Shown here one piece after another: positions 8,285-16,984 of a stretch of 64,000 nt of DNA. The notes beneath the pieces were generated by a model. The model was given only the letters and a program-made list of their open reading frames with translations, ran no database searches and was not told the origin of the DNA. The DNA is from Methylotenera versatilis 79 (GTDB lineage Bacteria > Pseudomonadota > Gammaproteobacteria > Burkholderiales > Methylophilaceae), in contig NZ_ARVX01000001.1 in the NCBI RefSeq assembly GCF_000384375.1, positions 930,001-994,000 of the forward strand, read 5' to 3'. Within the stretch, counting starts at the first letter, position 1. The number at the start of each line of letters is the position of its first letter. The position numbers and the translations under genes were made by a program.

Positions 8285-10462
8285 ATGTTAAAGGCAGTAG
8301 AAACAGCAAAAAAAGTAGGCGAAAATATGCAGAATGAAACCGCAAAGGAAATCCCTATTCAAGCGGTTTCACTGGATATTTGGGATAAAAAATATCGATT
8401 AAAAGCCAAAAATGGCGACCACGTTGATCAGAATATAGATGATTCTTACTCACGCGTGGCGCGTGCGCTGGCCGATGTAGAAACAACGGATGATAAACGC
8501 CATGAATGGCATGAGAAATTTCTATGGGCATTGCGCCGTGGCGCGATTCCAGCTGGCCGCATCACCTCTAACGCGGGTGCGTTAGAGCATAAACCAGCCA
8601 CTTCAACTATCAATTGCACGGTGTCTGGCGTGGTTGAAGACAGCATGGACAATATTTTAGGCAAAGTACATGAAGCTGGCTTAACCCTAAAGGCGGGTTG
8701 CGGTATCGGTTACGAGTTCTCCACATTGCGTCCAAAAGGCGCATTCGTAGCGGGTGCGGGTGCTTATACCAGCGGCCCATTATCTTTCATGGATATATAC
8801 GACAAAATGTGTTTCACCGTGTCCAGCGCTGGTGGCCGCCGTGGTGCACAAATGGCAACATTTGATATTTCACACCCTGATGTGACGGATTTTATTAAAG
8901 CCAAACGCGAGAATGGCCGTTTACGCCAATTCAACTTAAGCTGCTTGATTACAAAAGAGTTCATGGAAGCGGTAAAAGCGGATGCTGAGTGGAAACTGGC
9001 TTTCCCTGTGACGGAAAAAGAAGCGATTGTTGACGGCTTAAATGTAAACGATGAAGCGCATGTGGTGTGGCGCGAGTGGCCAGTTAAAGGTAAATACTTA
9101 ACGCAAGACCATGGCTTAGACGCAGGAAAAGTCGCTTGCCGCGTTTATAAAACTATCAAAGCACGCCGTTTGTGGGATGTAATTATGTCCAGCACTTACG
9201 ATTTCGCTGAGCCAGGTTTTATCCTGATTGATCGCGTGAATGAAATGAACAATAACTGGTTCTGCGAAAATATTCGCGCGACTAATCCATGTGGTGAGCA
9301 ACCATTGCCGCCTTATGGTGCGTGCTTATTGGGTTCAGTTAACCTGACTAAATTTGTGAAAAAACCATTTACGGATGAAGCGCATTTTGATTGGGCTGAG
9401 TACCGCGAAGTGGTAGCTATTTTCACGCGTATGTTAGATAACGTGGTTGAAATCAATGGCTTACCATTGCAGCAACAACGCGATGAAATCGCACGCAAAC
9501 GCCGTCACGGTATGGGTTATTTGGGTTTAGGCTCATCACTCACCATGATGAAAATGAAATACGGCGAAGAAGATTCAATCAAGTTCACCGATGAAGTGAC
9601 GCGCGTGATGGCAGAAGTGGGCTGGGAAATCGGCGTGCAATTGGCCGATGAAAAAGGCGCTGCGCCTATCATGGAAGAGAAGTTTGAAGTAACCGCAGAC
9701 ATGCTAGCGAAACGCCCAGAAATGGCGGCGGATGGCATTAAAGTCGGCAGCAAAGTGGCAGGTAAAGTGTTGTTGGGCAAATATAGCCGCTATATGCAGC
9801 AATTCCCAGAAGGCTTGCGTAACCAAATCGCTACTAAAGGTGTGCGTTTTACGCACCATAGCTCAATCGCGCCAACTGGCACTATTTCACTTTCATTGGC
9901 TAACAACGCCAGCAACGGTATCGAGCCATCTTTTGCGCATCATTACAATCGCAATGTGATTCGCGAAGGCAAAAAATCAAAAGAGAAAGTTGATGTATTC
10001 TCTTACGAATTATTGGCATATCGCGAGTTAATTAACCCAAAAGCGATGCCGTTTAGCGATAAAGAAGATGAAAAGTTACCCGATTACTTCCTAGACTCAT
10101 CAACTATCATGGCAAAAGCGCATGTGGATATTCAAGCTGCGTCACAAAAATGGATTGATAGTTCTATCTCAAAAACCATTAACGTGCCAACCGATTATGA
10201 CTTTGAAGATTTCAAAAGCATCTATCTCTACGCTTACGATAAAGGCCTAAAAGGTTGCACCACTTTCAGGTTTAATCCAGAGGCATTCCAAGGCGTGCTG
10301 GTGACTGAAAAAGATCTGGAAAATACCACTTACAAATTCACGCTAGATGACGGCACTGAGTTAGAAGTAAAAGGTAATGAAGAGATTGAATATGATGGTG
10401 AGATTCATAGCGCGGCGAATTTATACGATGCGCTTAAAGAAGGTTACTACGGGAAGTTTTAG
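8285..10462 (+). CDS. nrdJa: class II (adenosylcobalamin-dependent) ribonucleotide reductase, large part
   Basis: 725 residues of the B12-dependent reductase that makes deoxyribonucleotides with or without oxygen. Cys111 (STINCTVSG) and Cys658 (KGCTTF) are the active-site redox pair, and Cys336 in ATNPCGEQPL is the thiyl-radical cysteine. The TLKAGCGIGYEFSTLRPKG and SAGGRRGAQM blocks are diagnostic. The zinc-binding C-terminal tail of one-chain NrdJ is missing and is encoded by the next gene, as in the split NrdJa/NrdJb of Pseudomonas aeruginosa. A strong AGGGGAG site precedes the ATG. Two candidate NrdR boxes upstream suggest repression when deoxynucleotides are plentiful. Confidence 0.95.
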   Translation: MLKAVETAKKVGENMQNETAKEIPIQAVSLDIWDKKYRLKAKNGDHVDQNIDDSYSRVARALADVETTDDKRHEWHEKFLWALRRGAIPAGRITSNAGALEHKPATSTINCTVSGVVEDSMDNILGKVHEAGLTLKAGCGIGYEFSTLRPKGAFVAGAGAYTSGPLSFMDIYDKMCFTVSSAGGRRGAQMATFDISHPDVTDFIKAKRENGRLRQFNLSCLITKEFMEAVKADAEWKLAFPVTEKEAIVDGLNVNDEAHVVWREWPVKGKYLTQDHGLDAGKVACRVYKTIKARRLWDVIMSSTYDFAEPGFILIDRVNEMNNNWFCENIRATNPCGEQPLPPYGACLLGSVNLTKFVKKPFTDEAHFDWAEYREVVAIFTRMLDNVVEINGLPLQQQRDEIARKRRHGMGYLGLGSSLTMMKMKYGEEDSIKFTDEVTRVMAEVGWEIGVQLADEKGAAPIMEEKFEVTADMLAKRPEMAADGIKVGSKVAGKVLLGKYSRYMQQFPEGLRNQIATKGVRFTHHSSIAPTGTISLSLANNASNGIEPSFAHHYNRNVIREGKKSKEKVDVFSYELLAYRELINPKAMPFSDKEDEKLPDYFLDSSTIMAKAHVDIQAASQKWIDSSISKTINVPTDYDFEDFKSIYLYAYDKGLKGCTTFRFNPEAFQGVLVTEKDLENTTYKFTLDDGTELEVKGNEEIEYDGEIHSAANLYDALKEGYYGKF

Positions 10463-10504
10463 ATTATAGGGAACACGGATTAACAGTCCGTTGCTCTTAG
10501 TAGA

Positions 10505-10578
10505 TTGTCATTCCGTGCTCGACACGGAATCCAGTGATTTATAAAGACACTAGATTCCGACTTTCGTCGGAATGACAA
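10505..10578. repeat. 74-bp imperfect palindromic element between nrdJa and nrdJb
   Basis: The ends are exact inverted copies: TTGTCATTCCG at 10505-10515 and CGGAATGACAA at 10568-10578. Inside, CGGAATCCAGTG and CACTAGATTCCG continue the symmetry, giving a nested cruciform. The GTCATTCCG...GGAATCCAG pattern is a widespread dispersed palindrome type in proteobacteria. I see no second copy in this window. It lies within the nrdJ transcription unit, so its RNA would fold into a long hairpin between the two cistrons. Confidence 0.8.
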
Positions 10579-10595
10579 CATAAAGGAGAAATATC

Positions 10596-11288
10596 ATGGC
10601 AGTTAAAATTGAAAAGAAAATCACTGGCTATGCGCTAGTGAGTGAAGACGACAAAACAAAAACCGCAGAACTTAAAGAAGCGAATGCGAAAATCGTACAA
10701 CTAGGCGAGCCGCTAGACCGCCCAGAAAAAATCACTGGCAGCACCTATAAAGTAAAAACGCCAGTCACAGAGCACGCGCTTTATATCACCATTAACGACG
10801 TAGTGATGAACGAAGGCACGCCGCAAGAGCACCGTCGCCCGTTCGAGATTTTCATCAACTCCAAAAACATGGATCACTTTCAATGGATAGTCGCCCTTAC
10901 CCGTGTGATGTCTGCTGTGTTTCGTAAAGGTGGTGACGTGACGTTTTTGGTGGAAGAACTGAAAAGCGTATTTGAACCAAGCGGCGGCTACTTTAAAAAA
11001 GGCGGCAAATTCGTACCAAGTTTGGTGGCAGAGATTGGCGAAGTCGTAGAGCAACATCTGCAAGAAATTGGCATGCTTAAAAAACCAGGCTTAGACCAAC
11101 ATCAACAAAAATTGGTGGATGAGAAAAAAGCAGAGTATCTAGAAAAACATGCGAAATCAGGCGAAGACATGAACGCGGAAGGCTTTCCAAAAGGCGCACA
11201 ACTGTGCAATAAATGCCAAACCAAAGCGGCGATTATCATGGATGGTTGTTTGACTTGTTTGAATTGTGGTGAGAGTAAGTGTGGGTAA
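10596..11288 (+). CDS. nrdJb: class II ribonucleotide reductase, C-terminal component
   Basis: 230 residues that correspond to the C-terminal part of one-chain NrdJ. The body contains the VEHxLYITIND/RRPFEIFINSKN region typical of NrdJ tails. The end carries C204-x2-C207, C218-x2-C221 and the final C224-x4-C229, i.e. a Zn-binding unit plus the flexible redox Cys pair (CGESKCG) that re-reduces the active site of NrdJa. AAGGAG lies 8 bases before the ATG. The 133-bp gap after nrdJa is mostly occupied by a palindromic element. In P. aeruginosa the equivalent protein is needed for full activity; the same is expected here. Confidence 0.92.
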   Translation: MAVKIEKKITGYALVSEDDKTKTAELKEANAKIVQLGEPLDRPEKITGSTYKVKTPVTEHALYITINDVVMNEGTPQEHRRPFEIFINSKNMDHFQWIVALTRVMSAVFRKGGDVTFLVEELKSVFEPSGGYFKKGGKFVPSLVAEIGEVVEQHLQEIGMLKKPGLDQHQQKLVDEKKAEYLEKHAKSGEDMNAEGFPKGAQLCNKCQTKAAIIMDGCLTCLNCGESKCG

Positions 11289-11387
11289 ACTGATTAAAAT
11301 GAGGTGCGACTGTACTGTTGTGCGACACCCCATAAGCGACTAGTTCAACCTCATAAGTCGCCAGTACCAACCGCATAAAGCACTAGT

Positions 11388-11414
11388 AAAAAGCCTGATA
11401 ATTCAGGCTTTTTT
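11388..11414 (+). terminator. Rho-independent terminator of nrdJab
   Basis: The stem AAAAAGCCTGA / TCAGGCTTTTT closes a 4-base loop and runs into a T tract, 100 bp after the nrdJb stop. The A-rich left side would also allow termination from the other strand. Confidence 0.85.
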
Positions 11415-11495
11415 ATGGGCATATGAGAGTTAACATTGTAAATGTGGCGAAAATGAAAAGCTGGCGAGTTAGTCTAACCTCCAATCAAGTAAATA

Positions 11496-11522
11496 AAATA
11501 GCCGGCATTGCCGGCTATTTTT
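11496..11522. terminator. bidirectional terminator hairpin
   Basis: AAATAGCCGGC, loop ATT, GCCGGCTATTT: a perfect 11-bp stem flanked by A and T runs, between the ends of nrdJb and the TonB receptor gene. It probably stops the receptor transcript on the minus strand. Confidence 0.82.
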
Positions 11523-11649
11523 AATTCAATTTTGATGTCTTGTAGTGGTTCTTAAAGGACATTCACATTTGATATAAATTGCTCGCATTTTAGAGGGTCC
11601 TAACATGCGAGCATTGATAAATAGTTTATTCCATCAAAGATGGGTAAGC

Positions 11650-14211
11650 CTATTTTTTAGCGCCAAACTCATAACGAACGCCAACCCATGCTGAGCGTGG
11701 AGCACCTGGAGCAACAAACGTATCACCAATAGTTGTACTTCTATTCGCTTGCGTTCCTGTACCTAAAGCAACGTTACCGCCTGAGTTGAATGGATCTGCG
11801 CCTAATTGTCCTGCTGTCGCATATTCACGATCGAACAGATTGTTTACACGGCCAAAAAGCTTCCATTCCGGTTGGATTTTATAGCTAGCGACAAGGTTAA
11901 CAAGCGTATAGCCACCTATTTTTCCGCCGCCTTTAAACTCACCTTGCTTCGTTCTGTTTCCGCATGGAGCCGCATTAACTGCACCTGTGTCAGCATTTAC
12001 AGCACCAACACAATTGTAAGTAACGGTGCCAGCTTTGTGGTCATTATTCTCGTTACCGCGTACAAAAGCATCTGAATATATTTGAGCGTCAGCACCTAAC
12101 TCAAATGCTGGTGTAAATTTATAACTACCAAATAATTTGAGTTGATTTCTTGGTAAAAGCGGAATCTTGTCACCTTTTTTAATGCTAACTACTCTACTTA
12201 CAGGCGTTAAGTTAGCACCATTCCCCTCAATAGCTGATACAGGTTGACCAGAGTTATTGTTATTACCGTTAATAGTTTCGCCGCTTTGGTAGGTAGCGTC
12301 TAGAAAGGTATAACTTGCACCATAGCTCAATGCATTGTAATCACCAGAAAGAGCTGCCTCAATACCACGTCTTCTTGTTTCACCGAAGTTTTTAAAGAAG
12401 CCTGCACCTGTGCTACCAGCGCTTACAAATTGAAGGTCATCATAATTGGTTGCAGTAAATACACCTGCGCTCCACTTAATATCATCATTAAAACGACCTC
12501 TCACACCAGCATCCCAGCTTTTTGTGACCACTTGTTTTAGAGGTGGGTCACCAGCGAAAGAGTTCGGTAGACGGCAAGGCGCATCTTCGTTAGCACAACC
12601 TAGCTCAACAGATGTAGGTGCGCGACTACCTTCATTATAGCCACCATAGAAATTAAGGGTTTCTGTATGCGCATAAGTTAACCCAACTGCAGGGTTAATA
12701 CGGTTGAAATGATGTGTACCTGTCAAAGTGCCAGGGTCAGATCTATCCGTAATTAACTGATCGCGGTTTGCAACCCTAACGTGGTTGTAGCGTGCTGAAC
12801 CAGTTAAACTTAACTTATCGTTAAGCGCAAGTGTGTCGGTACCATAAATGCTATACACAACATTTTTGCTGTTTAATTTAGTTCTTCTGTCATCCGGATC
12901 ACCATCAATATCGCCATTGGTACCATCTGCCATATATCCAGTGCCAACTGCAGCGCGGCCAAATATATCAGCAAATTCAGCTGATTGATTAAATTTAATA
13001 CTGCTATATTCCGCACCTGCACCAACTACGAAGGAGTTGTTCAAATCAAACAATTTGTTGACTACACTAACCTGTGAAAACAGACCGAAAGTGTCTGTCA
13101 CTGTGCTGGTACGATTAATCACCCCAGGGCATTTCTCACCAGGCTCGTCTGCCGCTAAAACCTGCGCAAGACAATTATTTGCAGCACTCGCTCCACCATA
13201 ATTGGTGCCCATTGATTGACCTGCGCCACCGGGAACCTCTGGTAGAGACTCATCATTCATATCGCCATTTAATGTGTTAGTTTTCAATTTTTTGTAGTAC
13301 ACATTACCGGATAAATTAACCGCATCGGTAAAGAAGTGATCTAGTTGCAAATTTACAAAGTTAGATTTGTTCTTTGTATTATCAGGCGATGTAAAGACAG
13401 CATCATAATCACGACGATTGAGTGATTTAGGCACTAAGCCGTTACCTGTTAAATCTGTATTTGCATAGGAGTACGTCAATTTAAGATTTGTGTTTTCACC
13501 TTGCCATCCCACTTTACCAAAAAGTTGGCCAAAGTCAGTTGGTGACTTATCTCTCCAGCCGTTTTCATCAAAATAAGTCCCAGCAACAAACCAATCCAAA
13601 CTATCTTGTGAGCCGCCATATTCAAATTCGGCTATTTTTCTATCAAATGATCCATAAGTGAGTTGAAGCGCACCACCTGGTGAGTTGCGCCCATCCTTAG
13701 TTTGAATTGATAGCGCGCCACCTAATGTATTTAATCCAAACAGCGGGTTGGATCCTGGCATTAATTGCATGCCCAAGATTGCATTTTTTGGAATGAGATC
13801 CCAACTGACCACATCGCCAAAGGCCTGATTCATACGTACGCCATCTACGTAAACAGAAAGTCCTTGGGGAGAGCCCAGTAACGGTGAAGCGATAAAGCCG
13901 CGATAGTTAACATCCATCTGCAATGGGTTATTTTGAATATTATTGATATTAATGCCGCTGAAATAACGTGTCATGTAATCAGTAATGTCCAGTGATTGAG
14001 ACTTCTCCAAATCTTTTGCATTAAGCGTTTGTACATTTGATGGGATTTGGTTAATTGGCAAGCCAATTGAAGATAGCGGTGTGGTACTAATAATCTTTAC
14101 TTTTTCAAGGTTAACTGTTTCACTTTTATCTTCAGCGAACACGGTTTGTGACATTGAGTAAGCTGCGATAACTGCGGCCAATATCAATTTTTGTTTTAAT
14201 TTTGTTTTCAT
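11650..14211 (-). CDS. TonB-dependent outer-membrane receptor
   Basis: 853 residues. A Sec signal peptide ends near VFAEDK (about 26). The plug domain follows (about 55-165, including LSVYVDGVRMNQAFGD and FGLNTLGGALSIQTKDG), then a 22-strand beta-barrel ending in WVGVRYEFGAKK with an aromatic in the last strand. The late motif WKLFGRVNNLFDREYATAG is typical of FecA/iron-type receptors. An AGGGGG site precedes the ATG. The ligand is not evident: there is no clear Fur box or cobalamin riboswitch upstream, and no ABC transporter nearby. Proximity to B12-dependent nrdJ makes cobalamin one option, but that is weak evidence. Confidence 0.9.
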   Translation of the reverse strand: MKTKLKQKLILAAVIAAYSMSQTVFAEDKSETVNLEKVKIISTTPLSSIGLPINQIPSNVQTLNAKDLEKSQSLDITDYMTRYFSGININNIQNNPLQMDVNYRGFIASPLLGSPQGLSVYVDGVRMNQAFGDVVSWDLIPKNAILGMQLMPGSNPLFGLNTLGGALSIQTKDGRNSPGGALQLTYGSFDRKIAEFEYGGSQDSLDWFVAGTYFDENGWRDKSPTDFGQLFGKVGWQGENTNLKLTYSYANTDLTGNGLVPKSLNRRDYDAVFTSPDNTKNKSNFVNLQLDHFFTDAVNLSGNVYYKKLKTNTLNGDMNDESLPEVPGGAGQSMGTNYGGASAANNCLAQVLAADEPGEKCPGVINRTSTVTDTFGLFSQVSVVNKLFDLNNSFVVGAGAEYSSIKFNQSAEFADIFGRAAVGTGYMADGTNGDIDGDPDDRRTKLNSKNVVYSIYGTDTLALNDKLSLTGSARYNHVRVANRDQLITDRSDPGTLTGTHHFNRINPAVGLTYAHTETLNFYGGYNEGSRAPTSVELGCANEDAPCRLPNSFAGDPPLKQVVTKSWDAGVRGRFNDDIKWSAGVFTATNYDDLQFVSAGSTGAGFFKNFGETRRRGIEAALSGDYNALSYGASYTFLDATYQSGETINGNNNNSGQPVSAIEGNGANLTPVSRVVSIKKGDKIPLLPRNQLKLFGSYKFTPAFELGADAQIYSDAFVRGNENNDHKAGTVTYNCVGAVNADTGAVNAAPCGNRTKQGEFKGGGKIGGYTLVNLVASYKIQPEWKLFGRVNNLFDREYATAGQLGADPFNSGGNVALGTGTQANRSTTIGDTFVAPGAPRSAWVGVRYEFGAKK

Positions 14212-14754
14212 CTATTTCCCCCTTATATTGTTGAACTGCAAAGGAGGTAGAGCAAAAAATAATCCAACTATTGAATAAATATAAAAACTCAATTAAATCA
14301 ATTGAATAGCATAAAGTTCGATTTGCTGCGACTTAGTTTAAGCTGGAAGTTCGGTTATATGTAGCCGCTGTGGCTCTATGCAACCACCAAGCTTCGATAT
14401 GCCCATCTTTACACCCACAACGCGGCCAACAATAACTTCAGAAATTGCTATGTTATTGCATAAAATTAATGTTAAAAAATACCTTAAAAAAACGGATCTT
14501 AATATTTTATTGGTGGGTAAGTTGTTGATTCTAATGACTGCATTTAAGGAGGTATTAACAAATGGAGCAGAATGTGCATTAGGCTACTTCAATCATTCCG
14601 AGCATCACAAGTACGCTTTGTGCTCTAAGTTGTAGGCCTGTTAAGCGTACAAAGTATCCTTTATTGGTTATTCAAAGTTTTAATTATTAGATAGATATCT
14701 TCAAATATCCATTATTGCGTCTACACTTGGATTTTGATGAGCTTTACATACATC
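14212..14754. other. 543-bp intergenic region
   Basis: It holds the leader and promoter of the TonB receptor (minus strand) and the region beyond the end of the SufR-like regulator gene. One ORF of 85 codons (14378-14635, plus) lacks a ribosome-binding site and resembles nothing I know. I see no Fur box, riboswitch or terminator that I would defend. Confidence 0.5.
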
Positions 14755-15417
14755 CTACTTAGCAATCAGTGTAATTCGATAAACACAGCGTCTAGCGTCA
14801 TAAAGTAGATGCTGCTCGCGTGTTACTTTAGCAACATCTCCAATAACATCTTGAAAGAGTTGTAACTCAGAGCGGCAAAATCCTGAGCATGTGCGGGCTG
14901 CAGCGCAAATTGGGCAATGATCTTCTATTAACAACCAATCATTCCCATCTATTTCAACTCTTGCCATATAGCCTTCGCTCGATCGTATTGCTGCAAGCTG
15001 CTTTAATTTTTCGTGCAAAGATTTACCCGAGCAAGCCTGAAGGTAGCTGTTGCGCGACTCATCTTCACGCTGCAGAATCAAGCGCTCTAAGCCTTCTTCA
15101 CCAAAAAGTTGCCGAATAGATCCTATTAACTGCACCGTTAATTGAGCATGTGTATTGGGAAATCGATTATTACCAGCTTCAGTTAGCACCCAGTTTTGGC
15201 GAGGCCGTCCCACGCCAGAGATCGCCTCCTGCTGACCTTCAATCAACCCTAAGGCAATCAGTTTTTGTACTTGCTGCCGCGCAGCTTCACTGGTCATCTC
15301 TAATGCTTTTGAAAGCGCAGCTGTGGATGTAGGGCCTTTCGATTTGATAAAAAATAAGATGCGGTCTGCAGTGGGTTCCGCATTTAAATTATCAAAGACA
15401 ATGCTTGCATTATTCAT
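14755..15417 (-). CDS. SufR-like Cys-rich winged-helix regulator
   Basis: 220 residues. An N-terminal winged helix (about 15-80: ILFFIKSKGPTSTAALSKAL, wing at SGVGRPRQNW) is joined to a C-terminal sensor domain with C168-x2-C171-x5-C177-x3-C181 and C211 in YDARRCVYRI. This matches the COG2345/SufR group, in which the cysteines bind an iron-sulfur cluster and control DNA binding. It diverges from an MFS transporter gene. The 42-bp perfect palindrome between them covers its own ribosome-binding site, so it probably represses both itself and the transporter. The signal (Fe-S status, redox or a thiol-reactive compound) is inference. Confidence 0.82.
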   Translation of the reverse strand: MNNASIVFDNLNAEPTADRILFFIKSKGPTSTAALSKALEMTSEAARQQVQKLIALGLIEGQQEAISGVGRPRQNWVLTEAGNNRFPNTHAQLTVQLIGSIRQLFGEEGLERLILQREDESRNSYLQACSGKSLHEKLKQLAAIRSSEGYMARVEIDGNDWLLIEDHCPICAAARTCSGFCRSELQLFQDVIGDVAKVTREQHLLYDARRCVYRITLIAK

Positions 15418-15420
15418 ATT

Positions 15421-15462
15421 GTTCCTCTATTATCCAAGCTATTGGTTGGATAATAGAGGAAC
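15421..15462. promoter_or_regulatory. perfect 17-8-17 palindrome, probable operator of the divergent pair
   Basis: GTTCCTCTATTATCCAA (15421-15437) is the exact reverse complement of 15446-15462, with spacer GCTATTGG. Each arm ends with AGAGGAAC reading outward, which doubles as the ribosome-binding site on each side. The core TTATCCAA-N8-TTGGATAA is of the size a dimeric winged-helix protein would bind. The regulator encoded next to it is the obvious candidate. Confidence 0.75.
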
Positions 15463-15481
15463 TTCGCTGTCTTGTCGAGCG

Positions 15482-16930
15482 ATGAAAGGGTTGGATTTGG
15501 AAGAGTTAAGTATCAGAAAAGCAACCCCCTTATCCGCTACCGCGACATGGGGAGACTTGCTTAAAGGTAAAAATGGCTTACTCGCTCTGGCATTAACTGG
15601 TGGTGTAGCACTGCACGCAATTAATGTGCATATCGTTACCACGGTGCTGCCTTCAGTTGTGCAAGAGATTGGTGGGCTAGATTGGTATGCCTGGAACACT
15701 ACGCTTTTTGTGGTGGCTTCCATCATTGGTGCTGCAATGTCAGTTAAATTGTTTTATATATTAGGCGCTCGCCAAGCTTATATATCAGTCTTAATGATAT
15801 TCGCAATAGGTTCAGTGATTTGTGCATTTGCAATATCTATGCCTTTAATGCTCATTGGACGCAGCATACAAGGCTTGGGAGGCGGCATCCTTGCAGCATT
15901 AAGTTATGCACTTATTCGAGTTGTATTTCCTTCGTCTTTATGGTCGCGTGCAGTTGCACTAGTGTCTGGCATGTGGGGAGTTGCAACACTTTGTGGCCCT
16001 GCAGTAGGCGGTTTGTTTGCACAATTAGGTCATTGGCGCTGGGCATTTTGGATATTACTTCCAGTGTCACTACTTCAAGGAATTTTAGTATCTGCTCAAT
16101 TACGTCCTTACACAAAACTCAAATCGCCAAGTAATAAAGCACCGAATATTCCAATGACTCAAATCTTTTTACTCACCTGTTCTGTATTAGCAGTCGCAGC
16201 GGGCAGCATGTCAATGGAAATCATCTGGCAGAGTATTGGCCTTATTAGTGGCTTAATTCTAGGTGGTACTGCAATTATGTGGGACAAACGAACATCTGTA
16301 CGATTGCTGCCTAGCAGCGGCGCAATGATTAACATGCCGTTAGGTGCCACTTATGCAAGCATTGCCTTATTGCTTATTGGTACAACTACTGAAATTTTTG
16401 TGCCTTATTTTTTACAGACTTTACACAATTACACACCCTTAGCCGCAGGGTATTTAACGGCACTTATGGCAGGTGGCTGGAGTTTAGGCTCACTACTTTC
16501 TTCAGGTAACCATCGTGCAAATGCCATGCGTTTATTACGTATAGGCCCAATGCTTTGCACTATTAGCCTACTGGCTTTAGCGTTGGTCATTCCCAATTTC
16601 TTAGCATTAGAACTCAATTTACTAACATTACTCTGCGGTTTGACCCTTTTTAGTGCTGGAGCTGGTGTAGGAATAGGATGGCCACATTTAGTGACTCAGG
16701 TATTAACCCTAGCACCCGCCAACGAAGAAGATATGGCATCAGCGGCCATCACCACCGTTCAATTGTACGGAATGGCAATAGGTGCAGCAGCAGCAGGATT
16801 GGTGGTTAATACGGCAGGTCTGAATAATGGTACTGAAGGCGTGCAATCTGCCGCGGTGTGGTTATTTGGTTCGTTTGCCATCGCGCCTGCCCTGGCAGCC
16901 ATTCTTGCCTACAGAATCATTAAAAATTAA
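15482..16930 (+). CDS. MFS drug-type transporter (DHA2-like)
   Basis: About 482 residues with 12-14 predicted membrane segments. It carries MFS motifs such as LIGRSIQGLGGGILAALSYALI and MWGVATLCGPAVGGLFAQLGHWRWAFWI (motif C-like), typical of EmrB/QacA-type proton-coupled exporters. The longest frame begins at 15323 but overlaps the divergent regulator and its operator, so I reject that start. ATG 15482 lacks a good ribosome-binding site. An in-frame CTG at 15467 lies 6 bases after AGAGGA and may be the true start. Export of a toxic compound sensed by the Cys-rich regulator is the likely role. Confidence 0.85.
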   Translation: MKGLDLEELSIRKATPLSATATWGDLLKGKNGLLALALTGGVALHAINVHIVTTVLPSVVQEIGGLDWYAWNTTLFVVASIIGAAMSVKLFYILGARQAYISVLMIFAIGSVICAFAISMPLMLIGRSIQGLGGGILAALSYALIRVVFPSSLWSRAVALVSGMWGVATLCGPAVGGLFAQLGHWRWAFWILLPVSLLQGILVSAQLRPYTKLKSPSNKAPNIPMTQIFLLTCSVLAVAAGSMSMEIIWQSIGLISGLILGGTAIMWDKRTSVRLLPSSGAMINMPLGATYASIALLLIGTTTEIFVPYFLQTLHNYTPLAAGYLTALMAGGWSLGSLLSSGNHRANAMRLLRIGPMLCTISLLALALVIPNFLALELNLLTLLCGLTLFSAGAGVGIGWPHLVTQVLTLAPANEEDMASAAITTVQLYGMAIGAAAAGLVVNTAGLNNGTEGVQSAAVWLFGSFAIAPALAAILAYRIIKN

Positions 16931-16984
16931 ACAATGCAAAAACTCATGCAGTACAACTAGTTAACCATAGGGCAAGTATCTAAT

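Larger units (their letters stand above)
11289..11649. other. 361-bp intergenic region between convergent nrdJb and TonB receptor
   Basis: It holds two Rho-independent terminator-like hairpins (11388-11414 and 11496-11522), listed separately. The first 100 bp contains weak repeats of the form CATAAG-CGACTAGT but no gene that I can support. Confidence 0.6.

Noticed and set aside
10713-11063. 116-codon ORF on the minus strand
   Set aside because: Antisense to nrdJb, which has clear family motifs.
14269-14283. 15-base match CCAACTATTGAATAA also present at 56527-56541
   Set aside because: In a 64-kb AT-rich window several exact 15-base pairs are expected by chance; contexts differ (TonB leader versus LysR gap).
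14378-14635. 85-codon ORF between the TonB receptor and SufR-like genes
   Set aside because: No ribosome-binding site, no recognisable family and composition like the surrounding non-coding DNA.
15323-15481. Extended N-terminus of the MFS transporter
   Set aside because: Would overlap the divergent regulator's coding region and the operator; sequence unlike MFS N-termini.
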